This document shows positions 1 to 10,315 of a stretch of DNA of 31,374 nucleotides, piece after piece. Origin of the DNA: Chara braunii. Taxonomy: Eukaryota; Streptophyta; Charophyceae; Charales; Characeae. The stretch spans positions 2,846,570 to 2,877,943 of the forward strand of contig BFEA01000008.1 in assembly GCA_003427395.1 (NCBI GenBank). The letters are read 5' to 3'. Position numbers and translations under genes: made by a program. Below the pieces are notes generated by a model. That model made no database searches, was not told the DNA's origin, and saw only the letters and a program-made list of their open reading frames with translations. Within the stretch, counting starts at the first letter, position 1; every line of letters starts with the position of its first letter.

Positions 1-196
1 AAAAAAAAAAAACCATTTCATGACCAAAAAGATGAACAGAAAAATGCTAGAAAAGAAAAGAAAGTGCTCTTCCCACAGATCCTGTCTTGTCCAGGCCACA
101 TGTCAGATGTCAGGTATGAGTCACTGACCATGGCTGTGGCAGTCCAGATGACTGCATGTGAGTGGACACACGGACCATATTCATTTACAGTAGTCT

Positions 197-774
197 GAGG
201 CTTGGACCCCACTGGGCGGCGGCTGGAAAAGGAATGAGGCGGCAAAAAGCTGGCCAATGTGGGTGGAAACTTTTTGGCACGTTTCGTAAAAGACCACACC
301 GCCATCTTCTGGCAGTGTTTTGGAAATGGTCACGCTTGCCCTTTTAGGAACCCCCCCCTCTAGAAAAGGAAAGAACGAACGGCTGCATGGAGCAGCAGAC
401 CACCAATCGTCAGTTTCGATGAGTTGTGCAACAAGGACTTCGTTCGTGCCGTTTCGGCCTGGACCAAACGTATGTCCGCGATGCCCGTTCACTGCACCAC
501 TCCTCGCCAGCCTCCGATGCCAACGGCTGGCGCTTTGCCTTCCCTACCCTGTTGGAGGGCGTTTTGGAAAAGAGCGCCGGCCGTGGGCGGAGACTTTTCC
601 AGCCGCCAGCCATGGAGAAACACGGCTGGCGGTGTTTTGGAAACAGCAGTGGGGTGCGAAATCGACGTTCAAGTTGGCAGACCTCTAAAAAACTTCCTGG
701 CAGCCCAGTGGGGTCCAAAATTGCCCTTCCACGCCAAAACTTTTCCAGCCGCCGGCCAGTGGGGTCCAAGCCTG
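197..774. mobile_element. Non-autonomous TIR DNA transposon, 578 bp
   Basis: The ends form an inverted repeat of about 36 bases with two mismatches. The left end begins GAGGCTTGGACCCCACTGG, and the reverse complement of the right end begins CAGGCTTGGACCCCACTGG. AGTCT lies directly outside both ends (192-196 and 775-779), which looks like a 5-bp target duplication. The interior holds further copies of the TIR core, such as a CAGTGGGGTCC motif near 690-710, and a hairpin near 600-635 built on CAGCCGCCAGCC. No transposase frame is visible, so it would need a partner. Superfamily is not assigned; a 5-bp duplication fits few plant superfamilies. Confidence 0.72.
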
Positions 775-779
775 AGTCT

Positions 780-1344
780 TCCTTGAAACAGGCCGCAGTG
801 CACTCTGGTCCTTCACTCTGACAGATATCACAGTAACGCTATGCCGTATTTGCTGTAGGTGATGGGATCTAACCCTCCCAAACACCTCCCATATTGTAGA
901 TTTCGGCCTCTCTTCGATGCTTGGGCCACGAGCCAAAGGTGTGTGGAAGGTGTGTGAAAATCATCACCAAAAAAACTGTTATGATTTTCACTCACGTTGC
1001 GGACCCCTACACAACCTACTCAACAAAATAGAAACAGCATCCAATGGGAGGCCGCAGAAGTACATATATGTCCCTCCACTCAAATGCAAAAAACACCACC
1101 GCTGATCACCGTTCCGACCCGCAGTGCTTGGGAGTCACACACCCTCTCCACTAATTTACGTACCTCGGTAGTGGGATCTGCCTCCAGGGGTCTGGTCCCA
1201 CCTATGGCCGTTGATTTTAGAAATGTCAACGGTGTAACACCATTTACCGCATTTAGTAAATCTGAGAAATGCCTTTGTGGTATATTCGTAGCAGGTTTTA
1301 GTGAATTTAAGAAGAAGAAAAAAAGGAAATGAAAAAATTAGTTT
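780..1344. other. Intergenic stretch, nothing recognised
   Basis: No convincing gene. Open frames are short, lack recognisable domains and show no splice or promoter context. Confidence 0.5.
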
Positions 1345-1466
1345 CTATGGGTCTCGCTCCACTACTCACCAAATGTGCACAAAGAGAAACGAATCTCCGC
1401 AAGAACACGGAAAGATAGATAGACATATTTTGTGCATGTGGTGAGCAATGGAGTGAGGCCCTATGG
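1345..1466. mobile_element. Small fold-back MITE-like element
   Basis: The left 37 bases (ATGGGTCTCGCTCCACT onward) pair with the right end read in reverse complement (ATAGGGCCTCACTCCAT onward), with about six mismatches. About 45 unpaired bases lie between. The size and structure fit a MITE or fold-back element. No target duplication could be fixed. Confidence 0.55.
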
Positions 1467-1551
1467 AGCAGTACGCAAGGCAGTTACGTTTTTTGTCCAG
1501 ACAAAGTGACTGGCATGCTCCCCTAGAAACGGGGAACGGCCCCCAGGGCCG

Positions 1552-1886
1552 ATTTTTTATTTTTATTTATTTTTAATGGGAACAAGGCTCCAATCTATTC
1601 GGTGCTGGGAACCGGGCCCAGCGTCCCATATGGAAATTTACATAGAATTTTGAAAGTTTGAGATACCGGGGCCATTACCCGGCTTTGGCAAAGAAAAATT
1701 TGAGCTACTTAGAGAATTACTACGACGAAATTCAGAAATAGGCAAAATTCAGAAAACGACTCAGAAAAACCCCATCAATCCTCTTTACCTCACTCCGGCA
1801 AGACTTACTGCAGCAGAGCCACCATCTCCGCTGCTGCTGTACCCTATTTCCATCCTACGAGCTAGCCCCATCACTAGTAGGATGCT
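1552..1886 (-). repeat. R-family A-tailed retroposon, interrupted by the LTR element
   Basis: Read on the minus strand this contains every block of the R family: the body block with AGATGGTGGCTC, the hairpin head CCGGGTAATGGCCCCGG, the second hairpin GCTGGGCCCGGTTCCCAGC, the GATTGGAGC block, and an A-rich tail (T-rich at 1552-1575 on the plus strand). The copy is cut at 1886 by the LTR retrotransposon. The rest of the target reappears after the 3' LTR at 14,864. Confidence 0.65.
1882..1886. repeat. Left target-site duplication of the LTR element
   Basis: ATGCT precedes the 5' LTR and ACGCT (14859-14863) follows the element. The single C/T mismatch is in a CpG. The flanks rejoin into an R-family sequence like the intact copy near 15,055-15,080, which supports this junction. 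Confidence 0.55.
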
Positions 1887-2480
1887 TGTGATAAGCTCAG
1901 ATCCGTACCGCGCGGCTTGCTGTATCCTTGAGGAAAACCCCCACGGAAGCCCCGAAGAACGGACGCAGATAAAAAGGGGGTTTTCCTTCTTTTTGCTTTT
2001 GTTTTCTTTTTGAAACGGCCTTTTTCATTTTGTTTGGTTAATAACTCCCACGGGCGAATAGCGGCCGCGGTATGAAAATCAAGAAACGGGTGCGGTTGGG
2101 ATTTTTTTTTTGAATTTTTGCGTGCGCGCCCAAGCTCCGATTTCTGCGCGCGTCTCGCATCCCCGTTTCTTGCTTTGCATCCTCGCGCCATCTTCCCTTC
2201 TTGCTGCGCGCATTTTCCCCATGCAGGACTCTTCGTCTTCCCCTACGCCCAGCTTGATCCTTACCCTATCTTCCTCCGCGAAGTGATTGGCGGTGTAGTT
2301 CGGATGCTCGGATCAATGTGGAAAGCGGGAAACCACGCACCACTTGGACGGACACCCCAATCACGTAGCCATGCAATCCCGCGGGTCGAACCCTCTAACT
2401 CCCCACCTCTCTCTCCGGTCCTTCTCATCTACACCCTGCGCCGCCCGCACCTCGCGCTGTTAACCCGCCGCCTCCCGCGC

Positions 2481-2487
2481 TATAAAT
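2481..2487 (+). promoter_or_regulatory. LTR TATA box
   Basis: TATAAAT lies in a GC-rich context about 595 bases into the LTR, followed by a pyrimidine-rich tract (CCTCTCCTCTCTCCCTC). This is the expected arrangement for the retrotransposon promoter. Transcription would begin about 30 bases downstream. Confidence 0.55.
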
Positions 2488-3801
2488 TTGCGCAACCCTC
2501 TCCTCTCTCCCTCTTTGATCTCGGCTGCAATGTTGCGCGAGCTATGCGCGAGAGTCCTCGACGCCGAACAGGCTCGACGAGCCCAAGGACGGGCGGAGTG
2601 ACGACGTGGGGTGGACCCCGCGGTAGTCTCCGGGCGAAGCAGTCGGAGGGACTGAGCAGTGCTGGGGATTGGACGCCGGCCGCGGCAGGGCCTTGTGGCT
2701 ATGGTGGTCGGTGGTCTTGGGGAATTTTTGAAGGCCGCGCCTGGGGGCGGCAGTTNATTGAAATTTTTGTGTACGAGAAGGACTCGCTTTTATCTCCATT
2801 GCTGCTTTGTCTATGTATGACGTGTGTTTGAGGCCCCGAGTGATGGGAGNTGGTTCTGCGCATGAGTGATGTCGAACGTCCATGGATGATTAGATGTCCT
2901 GTCAAGTGTTGTTGAATGCATGCNTGTATGTGTGTATGTACTNGTCCGGGCGGGGATGGGGAAACTGAACTGGGTGACCGTCTGCTTAGGAGTATGAGTG
3001 TGTTGATCCGGTTGTTCCCCTCCCCTCCGCGGTCTTTCCTGNGCTCTCGCGCGGTCTCGGCGTAATTCACTCTCCCTCCCTCTCTCCCTCCTTCCCTTCC
3101 TCGATCGCCTTCCTCGGAACTGACAGTCATCGCTTTTAGAGCTTATCGTCCCCGCACCGGTGACGTCAACCGCCTGCGTCCCCGCGGACGGTCGACGCCC
3201 CCGCCAAGGGGAGAAAGCTTAGCTTTCGTCGTCTTCCCCCTACGCACCCTCCTTTTTTTTGAGAGAGAAAAGTTGCGACGATTGTTGTATGGATTCGGTG
3301 TTGGCTCGGATGACCGGGAAGGCGGGATCTTGCCCGTGTTCATCACGTACCTCCGATCGTCTCATTTCGCTACCGGCCTTCCCCATCACAGATGACGACA
3401 ACGTCCACTGCGATGTGGACGTACGGCGCGCGCTGAGGCGGACGAAGCAAGTGTGTTGGCAAGACCCGCAGCGGGCCTGTGAGATAAGGGGGAACGGGTT
3501 TGTGTTGATTGATCGCGTTGATTCCCCGACTCTGATATTGCCTTACACGGGTTTGACGGTGTTGCCCTGGTCGGCCGCTCACGACGCGTGGCGACCGCAG
3601 TTTGATTGTCGCTGGTGTCGCCAGGGGGACTCGTGTTCGTGGCGACGGCTGGTCNTGGGTTACGAGGGAGCGACGCGTTTCCCCGAGCTTTCCCGTAGCG
3701 CGGGGGCGCTGCCCGCGCAATTTCGAATTCANATGNNGGNGAGTCCTCCCGCCGCTTTACCCTCCCGGAAACTTTCGCGCGGACTCTGTGAGTCNGACGC
3801 C

Positions 3802-3896
3802 GAGGCCTGAAGGCCTCGAACCACCCACCTCCACACAAAGACCCGAGGGGTCAGACACTTTGTGAAGTCGATGATGAGGCCTGAAGGCTTCGAACC
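3802..3896. repeat. Duplicated hairpin motif inside the LTR
   Basis: GAGGCCTGAAGGCCTC (3802-3817) is a perfect hairpin followed by GAACC. A near copy starts 74 bases later at 3876. On the minus strand each reads GGTTCGA(G/A)GCC, close to the tRNA B-box consensus, but no A box is seen nearby. The same pair occurs in the 3' LTR at 14430-14524. Confidence 0.5.
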
Positions 3897-4220
3897 CCGC
3901 ACCTATCCCCCAAACCCCTGACGATCGAAGTTTTGTCTTCCGCCGCCATGGCCCCCTTCCCCTCGATGCCTTTCTCCGTCCCGATGCATGGCGGCAGTTC
4001 ATTTTTGCGGAAACCTTTTTGATTTTGTCGTTTCGGAGTGATTCGACCCCCACACGACTCCGTGGCGACAGTTCGACTCCGAGAAAAACCTCGGCCACGA
4101 AACGAGAGCCTCCCGTTCCGTCCGGGAGACTCAACCCTTACGGCCAAAAATCCTCGGCCACGCCCCTCCTAGAACTCTGATCGGCGACCCCGTACGGGAA
4201 GCTGCAAGGAGGCGTGAGGT

Positions 4221-4232
4221 TGGTATCAGAGC
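4221..4232 (+). promoter_or_regulatory. Primer binding site for tRNA-iMet
   Basis: TGGTATCAGAGC is complementary to the 3' end of plant initiator methionine tRNA, the usual primer of plant LTR retrotransposons. The match is 12 bases and starts at the end of the 5' LTR. A leader of 185 bases separates it from the gag start. Confidence 0.9.
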
Positions 4233-4417
4233 TGATTCGTTTCGGCTCCGAGGTTTTCCTAAGACGATTGCCCTGTTTTAAAAAGTTTCTCCTTTTTCCT
4301 TCTTATATTTTTTCTAGAATTTTCGTGTTTTTTAGTAGGCTGGCTCCCCGTCGACGGAGGCCCGCGAATAGCAATCAAAACCGAGCGAGGGGCCGGGCTT
4401 GAGACCCGCCTCCCGCG

Positions 4418-5868
4418 ATGGTGGAACCCGGAATTGGGGGAGCGAACGACGGCGACAACCACGCGGGGATGGTTAATCATCCCATGTACTTTGTACCTCC
4501 TCCCTCCGAAGTTCCCATTTTTTCTGAAGATGACAACGATCCTCGCACCTGGCTAGCTGCCTTGAAAGCCCAGGGCTGGTCGGACCAGTTGCTCTGAGAA
4601 CGAATTCCCGGAAGGTTAACCGGAACCGCTTTTGAGTGGTACGGACAAAACCCCTTCACTAATTGGGCAGCTTTCCAGAGGAAATTTCTCGATAGATTTG
4701 ATCACATCGCTACACACAGCAGCCCCGGGAGACCTTGGCTAGATATGCTGAACGATTTACGTACCTAGCCGAACGCTCCGGGGTGGATGAGAAAATGGTA
4801 CGGACTGATTTCGTCAGAGGCCTGTCGGACTCTCGTCTGCAGAAGAAGATCCGCAAGAAATGCAACCCTATAGAACATACCCTGACGGAGCTAATTCAGT
4901 ACGCAATTAAGTACAGGAAGGAAAATTACGATGTGGGCCTGGACTCAGAATCCGACGAAGATGACCCATCGGGCGTTCAACGCAATAGCTACTTCGCTAC
5001 GGCACGTATGTTCGAAGATCACTTCGGGTTGGGCCCGACAAAAAAAGGCACGGATCGGAAAGCTTCCTCCTCTGCTTCGGCCTCCCGTCGCCCTAGTCAA
5101 ACGCAAGGAGGCCGGGGCGAGGAAGAAGCCTCCATGAAAGAGGTCGCGGCCCAACTAGTGACGGTAGTAGCCCCGTTGACGGAGTTTGTGCAAGGTCTGC
5201 AACGACAACGCATAGCCGCCGCACAACAACAACAGGCGGCTATGGCTGTCGGAGCCCCTATGATAAGACCGACCGTGGCCGGGGCTGTCCCGCCCCTACG
5301 CTGTTATAACGGTAACCATCCAGGCCACCTTGCGAAAGAATGTCTGAAACCCCGAACTCAGGGCGGGCCCGCCGGACCTTCCCAAATCCCACTGGTTGCT
5401 CCCACCACTGCCGGACAGGGGAGGGTAGCCACAGTAATGGACACAGGAACGACGGAGATGGTGATCCCTGCGGCCACTGAGATAGGACCCGATGAGTATA
5501 TGGCGGCAGCGATGTTCGAACCCGGGACCATTGGAGTGATACGTCACGTCCAACGGATTACCGAGGAAAGCNACCTCGGGCCGTNGCGACNAGGGTTCGA
5601 AGATCTTGCNGTACCCGGTCCTGAATACANGGATGGCCATATCGACGTATTGGAGGCCTTGAAGGCTCTGGATCTTCGGATCCCCGTCCCTATTCCATAT
5701 CTGCTAACCATTTCTGAAGCGGCTAACGAAAAATTGTTCGAACGGTGCCTAAAAAACAGGCGTCAGTTCGAGGAGAGTCGAAAGGCAAAAAGCCGGTCCT
5801 ACGGGACCCACCCGCCAACGAGGAACCACAGCCCTCGACCTCAGAGGTGCACGAAGCCAACCGGATAG
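4418..5868 (+). pseudogene. gag: gag (capsid-nucleocapsid), broken
   Basis: The ATG at 4418 opens the reading frame after the PBS. The capsid region shows the Ty3/gypsy gag pattern around LTGTAFEWYG (about 4616-4645) and a helical stretch with LARYAERFTYLAE. A TGA at 4595-4597 cuts the frame after 59 codons; Arg CGA changed to TGA would explain it. A frame change lies at about 4700-4735, since the upstream frame ends at 4766 while the downstream frame is already open. The zinc knuckle at 5302-5343 reads C-x2-G-x4-H-x4-C, so its second Cys is Gly. Four ambiguous Ns occur at 5572-5630. The C-terminal part resembles the pre-protease segment of gypsy polyproteins. The frame ends at 5868, overlapping the protease frame by about 120 bases. 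Confidence 0.85.
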
Positions 5869-6330
5869 GGATGATACAGACCGTAGATTCAGCCTCGGAA
5901 AAACCCGACGTATGCCTCCGGGCCTATCCTATAACCTGGAATAGCGTAGAGTGTGATTGTGAGGCCTGGGGAAACCCCTCGGCCGCCATCCTAGACTCGG
6001 GATCATCGGCGGTCGCCATCTCTTGGAGATTAACGAAACAGTTGGGAAGGGAAGGACAGGTTCAGCCCCTCCGACCGGATGAACTTATATATATCCGCTA
6101 CGGAAGATAGTATTCATTGTAAGGGGGAAATAACGAACGTGCCCATATGTGTGGGGCGGGTGCATTGTTTGTGTGACGTGATCGTGCTGGATGTACAGGC
6201 GTATGATGTTCTGCTAGGCATTCCGTGGCAGGCGGCGGTCGGAGCGCGAATGCACTTCAGCAGCTGTAAGGTGGTGCTCACATCGGACCACCCCAAACCC
6301 CAAACGATACCAATGAGACTGGCGGTGCGC
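5745..6330 (+). pseudogene. Retrotransposon aspartic protease domain, frameshifted
   Basis: The catalytic triad appears as LDSG in AAILDSGSSAVAIS (about 5980-6021). Its partner strand is YDVLLGIPWQ (about 6202-6231), the usual ILG motif of retropepsins. The two halves are in different frames. The first frame ends at 6110 and the second is open from 6079. The switch falls in or near a short TA run (6085-6094), so a slippage indel is likely. The enzyme would cleave the gag-pol polyprotein. A separate DTG at 5440 in gag is probably coincidental. Confidence 0.8.
5751..5757 (+). other. Candidate -1 frameshift slippery site at the gag-pol overlap
   Basis: AAAAAAC is phased in the gag frame as A AAA AAC, the X XXY YYZ arrangement of classical -1 slippery sites. 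A shift here enters the protease frame directly. Nine bases later TTCGA-GGAGAG-TCGAA can form a small stem, and GGTCC-TACG-GGACC follows. The stems are weak, and A6 is also a common site for indel mutations, so a plain frameshift mutation is the main alternative. Confidence 0.4.
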
Positions 6331-8550
6331 ATGCGCACCCAGCCGGCGCCTCGCCTAGCCTCGAAAGCCCATCAAATCAACATGATCCAGCGCTTGTCAC
6401 CAGACGAAAACGAACCCTTGACAGAAACCGACAAGACTGAGGTACCCGACCGATATCCGATCCGAGTTCAGGATCGGTGGCGCCGTTCTTGGCGGCAAGA
6501 ACCACTGGAAATAGTTCGGAGCGAGTCCAATTGGTCGCACGTGTTCTCTTCCGTGGTGCAGGGGGAACCCCTGCTGAGGGTGTCCCGAATAGCTGACTTT
6601 TCGGAACCCCCTGCGCCCTTATATCTCAGGACGGACCCCCTACCTGAAAGATTTACCGAGCTAAGGGGGTTGTGCGATTTATCTTTTCGACCGCCACGGC
6701 CCCTACTCACGGATGAAAAAGCCGCGATACTCTTAAAAGAGGGGGTGTCATTTCAACCCCGGACCAGGGAATATCGATGGGGACCGAGGGAACTGGCGCA
6801 GGCCTTTTCGGTAGAACCCTCGGCCGAACTCGAACTGGACGGTGACAGTGACATGGAAAGCGAGCCGATGAGTTCGGCGGACAGTCAACTCATTGCGACT
6901 GTCCTTTCGGCGAAAACCGACAACTCTTTGTTTGGGGCCTCGCCCGATGCCAGCGCGGCGGTCCCCACGGTTACGACGACGGTCTCCCTTCCTGGGGGAA
7001 CCGTGGAAGTGCAGTTACCAACCCGTGTTCCGGATGAATACCGACGCCTCCTCCTGGCGGTTATACGGGCCTATCCTGAGGTCGTCAGTATTCTCGACCA
7101 CGACATAGGGCTAACCCCTTTGATACAACATGCGATTGATACCGGGGATCACGTCCCGATACACTGCTGACCGTACCGATATTCCCTTAAAGAAAGGCAG
7201 CTGGCCTTGGAAAGGGTACGGGAATTCGAGCGGTTGGGGTGGGTCGAACCATCGATGGGACTGTGGTCTTTTCCCATGGTCCTTGTGCCAACACGAAATG
7301 GTTCGGTCCGGGTATGTATCAACTACCGGAAACTGAACGCCATCACTACCAAAGATGTTTATCCCTTGCCACGAATCGATGATTTGTTAGATGTTATTGG
7401 GGCCGCTCGAGTCTTTTCCAAGTTCGATATCCGACACGGTTTTCACCATGTCGCGGTCCGACCGGAGGACCGACCCAAGACCGCTTTTGTCCTATTCGAG
7501 GGCACATGGCAATGGGTCCGGTGTCCCATGGGAATTTGCAACGCCCCGGCAACTTTTCAGCGGGCCATGAATATGGCCTTTGCTGAGTTCGTTAACAAAA
7601 CCCGACTAACCCAGCCCCTGATCAATTTCTGCGTGATTGTGTATATGGATGATATTTTGGTCTTCTCAAAAACACACGAGTACCACGTGGAACACATCGA
7701 GTGGGTTTTGCATGCACCGAAAGATGCCGGGTTCAAAGTGGCCTTGGAGAAAAGCGAGTTCTTCTTGTCGGAGATCTCATTCTTGGGGTATATTGTCACG
7801 GTTGACGGACTAAAACCGGATCCGAGGAAGGTGGCCGCAGTTCAAGACGCCCCGGCGCCGGTCACACTCACCCAGGTTCGGGCTTTTCTAGGGCTGGCAT
7901 CCTATTACCGACGCTTCATCAAGGGGTTCGCCGGTATAGCGAAGCCCCTCACGAACGTGCTCAAGAAAGAGGAACAGCTGATCTGGACGCCGGAATGCGA
8001 AGCGGCGTTTCAGGCGCTGAAGGAGGCTCTGACATCGGCTCCTGTGTTGGCGCGTCCCGACCCGGCAAGACCGTTCGCACTGCACACAGACTGGCAGCCT
8101 CAGGCGATATCGGCGGTGCTGACTCAGCGCGGGAAGGACGGAGGGGAGCACGTCGTTGAGTATGCGTCCAAGACACTGAGCCAGGCACAGGCTAATTACG
8201 AAGCATGCAAAGGTGAATGCCTGGCGGTGGTGTGGGGGATTCAGCACTTCCGACCGTATCTGTATGGCCAGAAATTCGTGCTGGTAACGGATCATCAGCC
8301 GCTGCTGTCCCTACGCAACAACACGGACTACACGGGGACGTTGGGCAGATGGGCGGTGCGTTTGCAAGACTATGACTTCGACATCCGCCATCGCGCCACG
8401 CGGCAGCATGGTAACGCCGATGGATTAACGCGCCTTCTGCCGCCCAACAAGTGCCCCGCCAACGAGCGACTCATTCCGTGGAGACCAGAAGTCGCGGCGA
8501 CGAAACCGCACTACGGAGAGCTACATGTGCTGCGTAAGGACGACGCCTGA
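6079..8550 (+). pseudogene. pol: pol: reverse transcriptase and RNase H, one in-frame stop
   Basis: This frame carries the second half of protease, a linker of about 270 residues with an acidic patch, then RT and RNase H. A TGA at 7168-7170 interrupts it, and the frame continues open on the other side; CGA (Arg) to TGA fits the sequence. RT shows FPMVLVPTRNGSVRVCINYR, KFDIRHGFHHVAV, CPMGICNAPATFQR and the active-site YMDD at 7642-7653. RNase H acidic residues are visible at D 8089, E 8215, D 8290 and D 8419. The motif TDWQPQAISAVL replaces the more common TDAS-type start. The order RT-RNase H before integrase fixes the Ty3/gypsy assignment. The frame ends at 8550, while the PHD/integrase frame is open from 8525, so a further frame change or a separate ORF occurs here. 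Confidence 0.92.
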
Positions 8551-10315
8551 GTCTGGAATGGAGGTTTCATCGGAGATGGCCGACACTATCTATCAGCCCT
8601 CATCCCACTCCCTCGCTCTCTCGTCTAGCCCCAACTCGTCCTCTGAAACACACCTAAGTCCCTGTTTCTTCTGTACCTTGCCTATGATCCCGGACCAAGA
8701 AGGGTCACATCCGGGAGGGCCCAGTTTTCTTCTATGGGTACAGTGTAGTCAGTGTCATACGGTAAAGTCTCACGGGTAGTGCGGTAGGTACCGAAGTGAA
8801 AAGACGTGGGTCTGTCCCAACTGTAGAACGGACCAAGTCCCTACCGAGAAGCGGTATCTGGACGCTAGAACATCTGACGAATTTGGGTCGAGTGCCCGCC
8901 GGGCAGAGGCCTGGACGGACCTTCTATTGCTACGAAGACTGTCAGGCGACTCGCTGTCAGAACTTACCAAAGTCGAACGGCGGAGAGTCACGGAGCGGGC
9001 GCAAGACTATCGCTGGCAGGGCCCGACGTTACAAAAACGGAAGGTCGATGACGACGAAGAGTCTAGCTGGTTGACGGTTCCACACCCTCTTGCTAGGTTC
9101 GATTGGACACGAGCCGCTCATGAGGAGAATGCGGTCCATTTTGCGGTCAAGTACACGGAAAAAGCCATCGAAAAGAACGGATGGTACTGGTCGGGAATTC
9201 GGGAAGATGTAAAATACATCGTTCAGAATTACCCGGCCTGCGCGGCGGACAAGGCGCCGGTACAGATGCCTCGGACGATGGTGCCCACTCGTGTAGAGCG
9301 CCCCTTTCAGAGGGTTAGCATCGATACGACGGACATCAACGTTCCGAGAGGGCCCGTCGATCAGGGAGAGCTCAATGTTCTTTTAGTAGTTGTCGATTAT
9401 TTTTCAAAATGGATCGAGGTATACCCTATGACCAGCCGGAATTCGCAGGAAGTAGCCTGGTACGTAAATCGGTTTTTGTGCATGCATCTAGACATAGAAG
9501 AGGTCTACATGGATAATGGGTCGGAACTTCAAGGCGAAGTAGAACGTCACCTAGTCAGGGCGGACGTCAAGATTATCTACTCGCCGGGGCATTGGCCTCA
9601 AGCCAACGGCCTGGTAGAGAATGCCAACCGACTGATTAAGATGGCCCTTAGACGGAATATCACTGCGGGAGATACCCGACCTTGGCCGGTCATTATCGAT
9701 CACATTTCAGCCGTTTATCGGGCTACCCCACACGGTAGTACTGGGGTGTCCCCCTTTCAACTGAGAACCAATAGCGTCCCTCGGGTGAAATTGTCCCCCT
9801 TAGTAGGCACGGAAGTTAGAGCAACATGGGCCCAGAATCGAGACAAGGCCCGCCACTACCTAGACTTAATGGCTAGGGCCTATCCCCCGTTAGCCCGCCG
9901 TTGACAGCAGGCCGTCGATCGGACGCATCAACGGCAGATCCGGGACTACAAGAACCGACACGCGTCGGCGGGACCACTGCCCCGCTATAAAGTTGGGGAC
10001 TTGATACAGGTACGAAAATCTGCGCGCTCCTCCAAGATCCACCCGCGATACACAGGCATTTACGAGGTCACGGAGGTTGGCGCACAGGGACAGCACTCCG
10101 TGAAGCTAATTCCCCGTCACAACTCCCAGGCCCGACCGCTGACACGGCACGCTGCCGCGCTCCGGCCCTTCCAGCCATCGCTAGGTCCCCTACGGACCCT
10201 CGCTCCTACGAGATCACCCTCTCCTTCTTCATCCTCCTCCTCTTCTCGATCTGCCTCGTCCATTGGTGCTGAAAGTGTCGGGGAGCAGGATGAACCATCA
10301 CCAGCCGGAGCATGA
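8525..10315 (+). pseudogene. pol: pol: PHD finger plus integrase, two in-frame stops
   Basis: One frame runs through, interrupted by TAG 8777-8779 and TGA 9902-9904. At the N-terminus eight zinc ligands fit C4HC3: Cys codons at 8663, 8672, 8744, 8753, His 8771, Cys 8780, 8813, 8822, with Trp two residues before the seventh ligand, as in PHD fingers. The usual integrase H2C2 finger follows (about 9119-9250), but its first Cys is Tyr in NYPAC. The catalytic core has D 9323, D 9512 and E 9617, with 34 residues between the last two. The C-terminal domain (9905-10140) has YKVGDLIQVR and a basic SSKIHPRYTGIYEV-type stretch, then a Ser-rich tail. No chromodomain is seen. The product would insert the cDNA. 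The PHD finger suggests chromatin reading, which is inference. Confidence 0.88.

Larger units (their letters stand above)
1887..4220 (+). repeat. 5' LTR
   Basis: Matches 12515-14848 at a constant offset of 10,628 with no net indel. It begins TGTGATA and stops directly before the PBS. It holds a TATA box, a pyrimidine-rich stretch after it, and ten Ns (2756, 2850, 2924, 2943, 3042, 3655, 3732, 3736-3737, 3740, 3795; 3736-3737 is a pair). Against the 3' LTR it differs at 14 sites in 1887-2146 and 2 sites in 4191-4220, but nowhere between 2147 and 4190 except one extra N in the other copy. Open frames inside it are shared by both LTRs and resemble no known protein. Confidence 0.95.

Noticed and set aside
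2118-2831. A 237-codon open frame in the 5' LTR (repeated at 12746-13459)
   Set aside because: It spans the LTR promoter, contains an N codon and has no recognisable domain. It exists twice only because the LTR does.
3259-3810. A 183-codon open frame in the LTR
   Set aside because: It contains several Ns and a competing long frame on the other strand, with no domain. GC-rich sequence gives such frames by chance.
5437-5463. A DTG (VMDTGTTEMV) resembling a protease active site inside gag
   Set aside because: The true DSG with its ILG partner lies downstream at about 5990-6230, and no second partner motif follows this one.
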